Below are positions 1-10,293 of a DNA stretch of 64,000 nt, one piece after another. Position 1 is the stretch's first letter; the number at the start of each line of letters is the position of its first letter. The stretch covers positions 38,140,501-38,204,500 of the forward strand of contig CM065394.1 of the NCBI GenBank assembly GCA_033060915.1, written 5' to 3'. The DNA is from Euryodendron excelsum. Lineage: Eukaryota > Streptophyta > Magnoliopsida > Ericales > Pentaphylacaceae. The notes beneath the pieces were generated by a model. That model was not told the origin of the DNA, did no database searches, and saw only the letters and a list, made by a program, of their open reading frames with translations. Made by a program: the position numbers and the translations under genes.

Positions 1-516
1 ATAAAAAATTAACAACAAAAATAAATAACAAAAAAATAAAAACTGATATCGTTAACAAATGGGTTAAAACACCTTAGGGGTTAATGTTAAGCCTTCGTCT
101 ATTTGATTTAGTTAGTTAGACACATTCAAGACAAGGTTCTATGGTGCATTCCATTTATCAATGATAATCTTAGTAATCAAGAGACCTGCAAGATCTACTG
201 CTATCAGATATGGCAAGAGTTAAATCCAAAGAGTAAAGGGGTGTTAAACCTATGACTTTTTATTAACTTATTACTTAAACTTATAATTTTTTTAAATTGC
301 GTTTAGCTCTTGTAAAAAAACAATGACTTTTTAGATCTAACTTAAAATTTTAAAAAACTATTTAAATAAGTGACAATTGTAAACTAAGCTTACCCTGACG
401 GATTATGACTTTTTTTTTTTTTTTTTTAAAAAAGCAATCCAAAGCCCCCCAAGGTATTGTTGTTTTCTTTCCTTAGCACCACAAATTCATATATATATAT
501 ATATATAATAATACAA

Positions 517-727
517 GGGATGGCTTAGTGGTCGACTTGTGCTCATGCTAAGCATAAAATTTTCAGTTCGATCCCTCTTCACATTTTGTTATGGCCAGCT
601 ATCATATATAAAATGCATAAAATTTACATGTTTGTGTGGATGATGACCCTGTACAAGTTCGAGACAGTAGTCAGCTGAAAATGTGGACATTAGACACCCT
701 GTAACCAAAAAAAAAAATAATAATAAT
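517..727 (+). mobile_element. tRNA-derived SINE
   Basis: Box A-like TGGCTTAGTGG lies at 521-531 and box B-like GTTCGATCCC at 566-575, the layout of an internal RNA polymerase III promoter. The 3' end is an A-rich tail running into TAA repeats. A 10 bp direct repeat, AATAATACAA, flanks it at 507-516 and 728-737, consistent with a target-site duplication. The same SINE occurs in the duplicate region at about 43902-44101, so it inserted before the segmental duplication. Confidence 0.7.
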
Positions 728-2411
728 AATAATACAACAAACAAACATACATACACAAACATTCTATTGCAGCATATTGTGCACGAGTTGAACACAACCA
801 ACATGCCCTAGTTCAAATTAAAAACCAGTATCTCCAGAAGTTCAAATTACACAACCATGAAAACCATAAGAAGAAAACTAATTATATAGTTCAAAGAACA
901 TGCCCAAGCCATGAAATTCCTGTATGCACAAAAACTTGTCTTCCTTCAACAATCTCAAGAGTTCACAATGACCCCCTACAGAGAACATAAACAGAAATAA
1001 GCATTAACATGAATAAAAAAACTACTTATTTAACCAAAGTTATGAGATAAGTGAGTGTGCTTATGATTACATATGCATGATCTAGATCCATATCTTTCAA
1101 CAAGTTAGATGTTGCATTTCACACATAGATGCAAATCACCACACCAATCCTTTCTGTTCAATGTCCCAAGGCTTTATATTTTCTTATTTTTCTTCAATTT
1201 TTTTAATTATTTTTATAAATGATATTAAGAGCACTAAAATATTTGTATTTGTTTTTCCACCCTTAGCTTTCACATGACAGGAGGGTTATTCATCTGACCT
1301 GAAATTATCTGTGGCATCTCTCTTTCTCTCACCGTGACAACTACCCAAGACCCCGGACAGATTAATATATAATACAGTCGCGAAAAAACCAGACGGGAAT
1401 CAAAGCACTGTCAAAGGGTGCAGTCTTCAAAATCCAGAATAGAATCTCCAAATTTCCTCCATTTAAATTTCCCACCAAAACGAAAGAAACAACCAAAAAA
1501 CAATTTTCTTCACTAGACTATTTTAGACCCTTGAAAAAGGAAATGGAAATGAATAGCCATTACTCAAAAATTTTATTTTTTTGTTTGGTTACCCATAAAA
1601 AAAAAAAATGAACAAGTATAAATCATTTCAGTTTCATTTCCTTTCCCTTGACAAATCCTAAATCCATATATAGCATCAATGTTTCTTGAACAAACATGTT
1701 CAGACAAGTGGAAAGGGCCAAACAAACTAATACGAAGTCTGAAACATCACCGGGAAAACAAATTAGTGTATTAGCAAAAAAAACAAAATTTCGCCCAGCC
1801 AGTAGTAAAATATCGTTTTATCATTATTTTTTACTTGCCTTTAATTTTGTTCCAACAAGTAAGCAAGAAAACCATGCCAATTCATAGTCCAGCATCAACC
1901 AACACAAAGGTTGATCAGACTACTTAAAAAAGACCTTCTGATGCATTTTTCAAGCCCCCTATCTGCTAAAAAGAACCGCGAGCCAAGAATCAATGCCCAA
2001 TGAGAAGAGAGAAACTATAGAAATAAACAACAAAGTTGGGATTGTCAAGCTTCAGAATTCATCACATGCCAGCATCCGTAAGTCCTCAAAATCAAAATCC
2101 TTATAGAAGTTCTCAAAATAAAATAAACCTTATTACCTATGTACTCCCCAGACACCAAGAGTCAAATTGATCACACTTCCATCTAAGGCTTAAGCATGGT
2201 TCCACCATCTCCACAGCAACAAACACACCTGAAAAAACAAGAATACAACGATAAAAATTGATCTCTTTTGATAGAGAAAACTACTAAGCAACCGAACTCA
2301 AACGGTCACAGAAGGATGCATAGGATAAATTATATACACAAAGCTACTAGAGCAAGGAAATTACTGACATGTTGCCTTATTCCCCCCCAACCCCAACTGT
2401 AGTAGGAAGAT

Positions 2412-2660
2412 ATTCAAAGGTCTAAAGGTCCATTGAGTTTCCACCATCGTGAGTTGCATCTCCATTAAGGAATGTATCCACTGATGCATCCCAGTTCCCC
2501 TCGAGGTATGGGACCTGAAAGAATTTCATTTGGGACTCAAGAGCAGAAAAATCTTCAGACAAGTTCTTCACAGTATTTTCTTCAACAGGTCCCGCATCCT
2601 CATGGTTAGACTTCAATTTCTTTATAGGGTTACCATCTTCTAAAAATTGAGCTTCAACTT
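2412..2660 (-). pseudogene. Truncated ERF-VII duplicate, C-terminal part
   Basis: On the minus strand this encodes the last ~80 residues of the ERF at 45854-48214: the [29 protein letters not shown] and [18 protein letters not shown] blocks. It is broken. A Trp codon near the end reads TAG, the final codons and stop region are deleted, and the Tat retrotransposon interrupts it at 2661. The upstream part resumes at 14996-15151. No AP2 domain, exon 1 or promoter is present, so it cannot make a DNA-binding protein. Confidence 0.9.
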
Positions 2661-3593
2661 TGTAGATGGTCAAAATTGGGTCCTCAGTCAACCATAAAGC
2701 AATGGCCCTACAGGATAGCCCAGAGGTATTCCTAGAATGCCAGCCCACCATCTCAGCCCAGATACAATTGGACCCATTCTGAAGTGTATTTATCCCACTA
2801 CGAGAGAGGAACAGATGGATTCGGCCTTTAGACTATAGAAGGACTGAGAACAATCAGGCTTTCCCAAGCCCAGTTTGAGAAAAGTAGGTCTAAGAGTCCA
2901 TCAGCCCTCCCTGGACATGGCACACACTAAAATTTCTCTCCAATACATGAGTCTCAAAGGTAAGAGAGAGAGAGAATCAGCCTCCTTGAGAGAATATTAG
3001 AGGGAGAACGACTGGGCCACATGGTAGCATCTAGTGGTATCCTCTCCTAATAATCAGAAGGAGGATCACTTGCAGATATCGTTGCTGTTGGTCCCCACAT
3101 ACTGGGATTAGGACGTGTCATGGATTGGTTGGCTAGGGTGTGAGATATGCCATTGTGCACGTGTGAAGTACCATGAGGAGCTTGTGGTATACTGCCACGT
3201 GGTCATGTTTGGCCTGAAAAAGTAGAGTAGGGAGGATCTTAGGGTCCCTGGGTCACTTGGCGCATGCTAAGCGATTTCTTGATGCTCAAGCACCAAGATG
3301 CTTGTGTGTGTATATATTATGTACATCAGCTATGAGGAGAGAGGATTGGAGAGATTTTCATCTTCTTTTCCTACTGAACCAATGAAAAACCTTATAGCCA
3401 GCAACCCTAATTCCAGAGCTACGAGCTTAAGTGCTCTAGGAACATTCTGCCACCTTCTCTGTGCTTAGCCATTCGCACCCTCAGTCCATCTTCTCCACCA
3501 CTTCTAAGTCCCTTCTGACCATATATCTTTCAAAACCTCTCCAAGAACGAACTTCAGCTCAGGTCAAGCATGTTCTAGTTCTAACCCTTTACA
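2661..3593 (+). repeat. 5' LTR of the Tat element
   Basis: 933 bp, bounded by TG and CA and matching the 3' LTR at 14021-14990. A TATA-like stretch near 3310 (GTATATATTATG) followed by an AG-rich segment is the likely U3/R core promoter. The same block sits at about 14705 in the 3' LTR. A (GA)n run near 2966 is short here but greatly expanded in the 3' LTR. Confidence 0.93.
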
Positions 3594-3615
3594 TTTTGGC
3601 GACTCCGCTAGGGAG
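3594..3615 (+). promoter_or_regulatory. Primer binding site
   Basis: Directly after the 5' LTR the sequence reads TTTTGGCGACTCCGCTAGGG. A TGGCGACTCCGCT motif at this position is typical of plant Tat/Ogre-type elements, where the primer is thought to be a tRNA-Arg. I did not confirm the tRNA match. Confidence 0.6.
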
Positions 3616-3789
3616 GTGGATCTGTGGATGGTCAGTACCAGAAGTGGGAGGCAAACAACTCCTATGGTGACGATGGCCACCAAAAGATCTTTGAGCCATA
3701 GCCCGCCTTAGTAGAGTGCTGGCACAGATGAGACTTGCACCTTGGACGCCATCTAGGGGGTCCAAGATACATAGCTAGAGGTCTTTGCC

Positions 3790-5400
3790 ATGATGAAGGA
3801 GTTGCGCGACGCTGTGCTGTTGCTTTTGAACAACCTTTTTTTTTTTTTTTTTTTTTTGTCCAGTAAGCTGTGGCACTACCACTTCCTCCTGCAAACACTA
3901 CCACCACTCCTGGGGTGGGAAACCCTACTACTGTGGATGAAAATCCAACTGCGACACATGATGTTGGAACCTCGATTGTCGGAGTCACGACGGCTAGCGT
4001 TCAATTGGGACTCCCTACTCCAGCTTCTACTGCTTTTCAGACACAACCCATACCTAAGCTAGTGGCTCTGTAACTCCAACTCAACTGGCGAAAAACCTCT
4101 CTCCAACCGCCACCATTGTTTCAGTCACTTAGAATATGCAAATCCACTTGGCCATACCAGCTCGTTTCGTCACAACAGCTGATGTCCAGGCCATCTTGCA
4201 ACAAGAGCGCACTAAAATAACCTTTCCCTCTCTTCGATATCCTAACGTTCAGCCACTGTATCCAGCTCACATCTGTTCTCTGCCATACCTGGAGGGCTAC
4301 GTACCTTCGAAGTTTCTTCCTTTTAATGGAAAGAATGGAAATGCCCATGAGCACATTGCCCGGTTCATCAAAACCCTAGGGGCTCACGGCTCCAACATGA
4401 AGCTCCACTTGAGGGAGTTTTTGAAGTTTCTTACTGACGGTGCTTATAGTTGGTATGTCAATCTAGCTCCTGAGTCAATTCTGACTTGGGAGGACATAGT
4501 GAACAAGTTTAACACCAAGTTCTTCCGAGTCTGTGAAATGGTCACAACCATCTCTCTAATTAAGGAGGTCCAGGACTACAAGGAAAACTCCTAGAGTTTA
4601 TCCAACACTTCTAGGACAGAGCCGTGGAATGCCATGAGCCTGTGGAAGAAAAGAAGCTGGTAAAGATCTGTATTGAGGGTATACAGAATGAGTACAAGGT
4701 CCATCAGGTGAACCTCTCCATGCCAACCTTCTCTGCCTTGTTACAAGTGGCAAGAAACCTCCGTGCTACCGTCAAGACGATCCCCAGATTTGGTGGCTAG
4801 AGGAACTCTAGGAACAATGTCTCTGTAGCTTTTGCCTCTAGTGGTCGGCAGTTGTAGGGGAGGAAAGTTCTAAAGGAAGGAAGAGAAAGGGGCATGATCC
4901 TCCTCCATTGCCTTGTAGCGTGCCCAAAGTTGAGGCCCTTCTCAAGGAATGCATTAATGACGGGGAGGTCGACCTACCCGAAGTAGAGACACTTCCTTCT
5001 AAGAAAGATAAAGAAAGTGAGAAGTATTGCATTTATCATCGATTTATTAAACATTCTACCAAGAATTGCTAAAGTCTTAGGAGGATAGTCCACAAAAAGG
5101 TCTCTGAAAAGCAGCTCCACTTCAAAAAGAGTGGGAATAACGTTCGAAGCAACCCCTACCCTAATCACAAATACAAAGGAAAGAATGTCAATATGGTGGC
5201 CTATTATGGCCCCATCAATGTCGATGAGGAGTTCCTCGAGTTCTTGGATGAAGAGGAGTTAAACAGCGTCTGCATGGCATCCTACCACGACGAGCCCGAG
5301 AAAATTGGAGATTACTGTTCTCCAGTAAATGCTCCAGACCCTGATTTGCAAGCAAAGGTCCTCCAGAATTCGACTAAACTCAAAAGGTTCTTCGACTAGT
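3790..5400 (+). pseudogene. gag (capsid/nucleocapsid), decayed
   Basis: The clearest part is 4136-4594, which contains a retrotransposon gag domain with the HIARFIKTLG, WYVNLAPESI and FNTKFF blocks. A frameshift or stop ends it at 4594 and the reading resumes in other frames. A zinc-knuckle-like Cys-x2-His pattern (CIYHRF, then HSTKNC) is at 5028-5069. A poly-T run at 3838-3857 interrupts the N-terminal part. Gag would form the virus-like particle; this copy cannot. Confidence 0.8.
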
Positions 5401-5408
5401 TAGGGCTC

Positions 5409-5950
5409 TTGAGCAATTCTAGGTTGGAGATCACTAAGTTAATCATTAATGTTATGGACGTACATCATGAGGAATGCATGGGTCAAGAAGGGTCTGTCCC
5501 GCGAACCATCCGGGAGGACTCCAATGCTATAACCTTCTCAGAAGGTGATAGAAGGTACCCATTTCAGCATAATAAGCCGCTATATGTCACGGCTTCCATT
5601 CATGGCATCGAGTTCAAAAGGGTCTTCCTTAATGGAGGAGAGTCCATCAATATAATGCCATTCCAGACATTTAAAATGATCGAAATCCCTAAGAAGCAGA
5701 TTGTGAAGCAGTCCATCAACATCACTGGGTTCGAAGAAGAACGCAACGCCACCATGGGTTATGTTAATGTGGATCTGGTTGTAGGGGAGATCCAGGCCCT
5801 AACAAAATTTCACATCATCGAGACCCCCTCTACCAACTATCATGTCATCTTGGGGCGCACCTGAATGCACAGAAATGCTGCGATCCCCTCAAGTTACCAC
5901 CAGTGTATGAAGGGGAAATGGGGAAAGAAGACTGTCACCATAGAAACTTC
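5409..5950 (+). pseudogene. Retropepsin-like protease, decayed
   Basis: The domain resembles the aspartic protease of plant gypsy elements. The active-site block reads LNGGES at about 5628-5645, where the family has D-G-(G/S)-S, so the catalytic Asp is Asn (codon at 5631). The later ILGR(T) block at about 5848 is followed by TGA, where the family normally has Trp. Both changes fit G-to-A decay. Confidence 0.8.
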
Positions 5951-6479
5951 TGATAGGCCCTTCGAGGCCTGTGAGGCACACCTTTCGAACGTTGTTTTCT
6001 TCACAAAGTTATCCACAGAAGCAACACCACATATTTCAAAGCCCCAAGGAATTAAGATTCCTAGATAGGAAGATATCAAGGATGAAGAGGAGGAAGTCCC
6101 TCAGAAGAGAGGGCGGGAAGGATCCGATCCAGGAACTTCCAAGAACTCACCCAAGAAGATCACTAAGTTCCAAGAGGGAGGGTGGACCATATACATTCTA
6201 TAACGGTGCGAGGCCAGAAAGCCTTCTGTTATGAGTGCTGTTCCCCCCCCCCCCCCCCCCACCCCCCACCAAAAACTAGAATAGAAGGCCTGCGTGCATG
6301 GTGATGAGGAACTCGTTAAGATCCTCGAGAATCCTGAACCAGCACTCGGGCATATGTAGGACGGTTCTAAATCCTAGTAAGAAGAGCTCCAAGAAATCAA
6401 TCTTCAGAGTGACCAAGGAGCTCCCCAGCCAATATTCATAAGTAAAGGGCTAACTTTTAAAGAGTAGGAGGCTCTAATT

Positions 6480-7500
6480 AGGTTACTCAAGAAGTACTTA
6501 GATGTGTTTGCTTGAACTTACGAGGAGATGCCTGGATTAGACCTTGTAATGGTGTTTCATCACCTGCACATCTTTCTAAACTCCAGACCATGCAAGCAGT
6601 CCGTAAGACAGTACCACCTAGACTTAAAAGAGAAAATCAAGGAGGAGATTGAGAAGCTACAGGCAGCAGGGTTCATCAGATCCATTTAGTATCTCTTCTA
6701 GTTGGCCAACTTTGTCCTTGTCAAGAAGAAGAACGGCCAGATACGTGTCTGCGTAGATTTTTGCGATCTCAACAAAGCGTGCCTGAAGGATGAGTTCTCG
6801 CTCCCTCATGTAGATACTCTGGTCGACGCCACTGCTAGTCATCAGATGTTTTCATTCATGGACAGGTTTAGTGGTTACAACAAGATAAGGATGGATGCTG
6901 AAGATGCTAAAAAGACTACGTTCCGAATGTCCTTGGGTAACTTTTCCTACACAGTCATGCCTTATGGACTCAAAAAAGGAGCAGCAACTTATTAACAGGC
7001 AATAACTGCTATGTTTCATGATGTACTGCACCACACTATGGAAGATTATGTTGATGACCTGGTGGTCAAGTCTTTGAAAAGGGAGGATCATTTGAAGCAC
7101 CTTGAGTAAGTGTTTAAATGCTGCATGAGGTATAATATGAGGATGAATACGCTAAAGAGTGCTTTTGGAGTGACAGCAAGGAAGTTCCTCAGGTTCTTCG
7201 TTCACCGACACAACATCGACGTTGATGGGCAAAGGTGAAGGCCATAACAGGCATGTCTCCACCCCATTCTCAGAAGTCATTGAAGAGCTTTCTAGGAAAG
7301 GTATCCTACTTACAGAGGTTCAACCCCACCCCACATTGGCCGAAATCACAGCGCCTTTCAGCTTTCTCTTAAAAAGAAAAGCCAAGTTCGAATGGACAGA
7401 GGAATACCAGAAAGCGTCCAAAGGAATTAAATCCATCTTGTCTTTTCCTCAAACCATGATTGCTCCCCAGCCAGGGAAGCCATTGATATTGTATTGAACA
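6480..7500 (+). pseudogene. Reverse transcriptase domain, decayed
   Basis: Recognisable blocks are FVLVKKKNGQIRVCVDF (about 6708), SLPHVDTLVD, MDRFSGYNKIRM, FSYTVMPYGLK and the catalytic YVDD at 7047-7058. Stops and frameshifts occur before LANFVL, after AATY (6995), after HLE (7107) and near 7235, so no continuous protein is possible. A run of about 20 C residues at 6242-6262 lies in the upstream linker. Confidence 0.88.
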
Positions 7501-7860
7501 TCCACTTCGAGATCCATTGGAATGCTCTTTGCTTAGGAACTGGAAGGAGTAGAGAAACTTGTGTATTATATCAGCAGAACAATTAAAGGACCTGAGGCGA
7601 GGTACACCGCTATTGAACGACACTGCCTGGCCCTTGTGTTCACCGTGCAGAAGTTCAAGCACTACTTATTGGCTCATCCAGTCCACTTAGTTATTTGTAG
7701 TGACCCCATCAGGTACTTACTTAACAAGCCAGCACGGACGAGTCGGATGGCCCGGTGGCTCTTGGCTCTTTCGAAGTTTGAAATCAAATGTGTTACTCCT
7801 ACTATGATCAAATCTCAAGCATTGGCCGAGCTCCTTGCCCACTTCCTAAGTGTTTCCTAC
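7501..7860 (+). pseudogene. RNase H domain of the reverse transcriptase
   Basis: The first half of the open frame at 7561-8400 shows the YYISRTIKGPEARYTAIER block, the FKHYLLAHPV block and SRMARWLLALSKFEI, as in Ty3/gypsy RNase H. The upstream junction with the reverse transcriptase is broken by a stop near 7497. Confidence 0.85.
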
Positions 7861-7899
7861 AAACTTATTGATGAAAATCTCCTAGGAGATGACTTCCAA

Positions 7900-8400
7900 G
7901 CCGCCACAACAGATGACAATTCTTTGGAAGATATTTGGACTCTGAGCTTTGATGGGTCCAACAGCAAGGGGAAGGGAAGAGTAGGCATATTGTTGAAAAA
8001 TGGTAGGAGGAATGAGTTCAGTTTGTCTTATCAGTTGGACTTTCGTTGTTCCAACAATGAAGCAGAGTATGAGGCCCTTATTTTGGGACTCCTAACCTCC
8101 GAAAGAATGGGTGTAAAGTGGCCTAGAATTAAGGGCAATTCAAAGCTAGTGGTCAAACAAGCTTCGGGACATTTTGCACTAAAAAAGGTTGCCCTGGCAA
8201 CCTACCACACTATTATCCTGCAGTTCCTAGATAAGTTTCATAAGGTGATCATCGATCATGCTCCTCGAACTGAGAACAGGCATCCAAATGCCCTGGCAAC
8301 ACTTAGGGTGAAGATTGACTACCTTGGGAGGAAACCACCATTGTTATCAGTAAGAGAACTAGTCCCTTCACAATTATGGGGAAATTTTTGGAGGAAGTGA
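7900..8400 (+). pseudogene. Second (archaeal-type) RNase H domain
   Basis: The second half of the same open frame begins with WTLSFDGSNSKGKGRVGI and NNEAEYEALILGL, then GNSKLVVKQ and a HAPRTENRHPNAL block. An extra RNase H in this position is the hallmark of Tat elements. The first two acidic residues (FDGS, NEAEYE) remain. The last two read Asn (GNSK for the usual GDSK, HPNAL for the usual ADAL), so the enzyme is probably dead although the frame is open. Confidence 0.82.
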
Positions 8401-9985
8401 CCGACGATTGGCGAGGAGATGTCATTCGGCAACTAAAGAACGGGGAAGGAACACTACCCCTAGCTAAGGCAGCTCAATTCTTCTTCCTCGAAGGAGACCT
8501 CTATTATAGCGGATCTAATGGGTTGCTCATCCGCTGTGTTGATCATGAAGAAGCAAACCTAAGGCTCCATCAGATCCACGAGAAGTCCTATGGAGATGGA
8601 GATGGAGATGGAGATGGAGATGTGAGCTTAACAGAAGAATCTAGAGGTAGGGCTACTACTAGCCTGATTTGGAGAAAGATGCTGGGAAGCTCCAGTCTAG
8701 CTGTACCCCCTGCCAGAGTTACTTGAGAGAAGATGAGTGCAATTTTGTTGAGGATGTTACAGATTGCAGGTAAGTCTATATCGACTACCTTCAGGACGGA
8801 TCTCTCCCCAACAGCAACCTCAACCCTGCCAGAGTAAAGAATCGAGCTACACGTTTCCTTCTTAACTAGGAGCAACTATTTAGAAGAAGTCTAGATGGCA
8901 CTCCATGAAGATGTTTAGCTGGAAATGAGATAGAAGTTATCCTGCAAAAAGCACACGAGTAGGAACATCAGGGAGGTGCTAAGCTCTTCCAGCATTTGTT
9001 GCACCTGGGCTATTACTAGCCGTCAATGGAGGCCGATTCAGTGCTTTTTGCCAAGAGATGCAAGTCTTGCCAGAAGCATAACAATCTCATACATGCTCCA
9101 CCACTCAGCTCCATCAATTGAAGGCACCTTGGCCGTTTCACACCTGGGCTATGGATCTGATCGGTCCTATCGCTACACCCTTCAATGGGCACATAAGGAT
9201 TCTAGCACTAACAGAAGTGAGTACAAAGTGGGTGGAAGCTACGTCGATGAGGAAGGCTGATGGAGCAACAGTGACAAATTTCATTCGAGATTATATTGTT
9301 TACAGATTTGGGATACCCAAGGTTATACTATTTGATAATAGGACTTTTTTTGTCAACAAGCATGTTAGAAGAACACTGGGTGCTTATGGTATCAAGCACC
9401 ATAAGTCCACTCCATACTATCCTAAAGGGAACGGACATGCTGAGGCATCCAACAAGACCGTTATTAGAATTTTGAACCAAATGATAGCTGAACCGAGAGG
9501 AACTTGGGTCGTGCGTCTGCCGGAAGCCCTTTGGGCCTATAGAACTTCCATGAGAAGGGCCACCCAGGCAACCCCTTACTCTTTGGTGTATAGGGCAGAA
9601 GTAGTTCTATCTGTCGAGATAGCAGTCCTTTCGGCCAGAATGACTTTGTTTGCTGGAATAACTCTTGAAGATAGAGGAACTGACCTAGAAGCCCTGGATA
9701 AGAGAAGGGATAAAACAGTACAAAAAAATAAAAAATTATCATAATGTGGTGGCCAAAGCATACAACCATCTAGTGATTCCTAGAACCTTCAAAGAAGGCT
9801 AGTTAGTCTGGAAGATAGTGGAACCAATTATGAGGAACCTGCCTCTCTCTAAGTTCTCCCTTAAATGGGAAGGACCTTCCAAGGTACTAGAAGGACATCC
9901 TAGTGGCTAATACAAGCTCCAAAGGACTACTGATGGATTTAGGACAAGCTCGATCAATGCCCAATTCATCAAGAAGTACTTCCAT
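8376..9985 (+). pseudogene. Integrase, decayed
   Basis: An N-terminal zinc-binding region begins around 8540 (HEEANLRLHQIHEKSYG) and is disrupted by a GGAGAT repeat. The catalytic core lies in the frame 9118-9744. It keeps Asp in WAMDLIGP (9154), Asp in ILFDNRTFF, and Glu in GNGHAEA 35 residues further, so the DD35E triad is intact. Stops after 9744 break the C-terminal domain (about 9750-9985). Confidence 0.88.
8592..8621 (+). repeat. (GGAGAT)5 microsatellite inside integrase
   Basis: Five perfect copies of a 6 bp unit, coding Gly-Asp repeats in frame within the integrase zinc-binding region. Being a multiple of three it keeps the frame open but would disturb the finger. Confidence 0.95.
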
Positions 9986-10293
9986 TGACCCAAGTGGCTT
10001 CACAGCCCTTATGAGTTCCTATTTTGTATTTTGTCTCTTTTTTTTTTTACTTTTTGTTTGGAGAAACAAGTACTCCATTCTGGGGAAGATCATGTGAAGA
10101 AAGGAGTCCTTATCACCCAATTAATTTCAAGTTGAAATGAACTATAGTTTCTTCTATTCAACTCTTACTTCATTCAAGCTAGAAGTAGTCTTTCCAAAAC
10201 AAAAAAAAGAAAAAGAAAGCGACATATTGTCCAGTACAGTACAGTTAGTAAATTCTAAAGGCAAAACATTATAAAACAAAACCACATAAACAA

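Larger units (their letters stand above)
1..2660. repeat. Segmental duplicate of the ERF 3' flank (copy A, left part)
   Basis: This stretch matches 43611 to about 46130 almost base for base, with small indels. It contains the same SINE, the same downstream non-coding flank and the tail of the ERF coding region. The duplicate continues after the Tat element at 14996 and ends at 15151. Copy A has extra sequence at about 250-430, including a T-rich tract, that copy B lacks. No gene lies in 1-2400. The conserved small ORF at 1696-1887 is treated as chance. Confidence 0.85.

Noticed and set aside
517..590. A functional tRNA gene
   Set aside because: Box A and box B are present but the acceptor stem does not pair and an A-rich tail follows, so it is a SINE.
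1696..1887. A small ORF conserved in both duplicate regions (also at 45137-45331)
   Set aside because: The two regions are near-identical overall, so an ORF would persist by chance. It is in the ERF downstream flank with no promoter or known domain.
3662..4073. ORFs around the gag leader on both strands
   Set aside because: They run through a poly-T/poly-A tract and are outside the recognisable gag domain.
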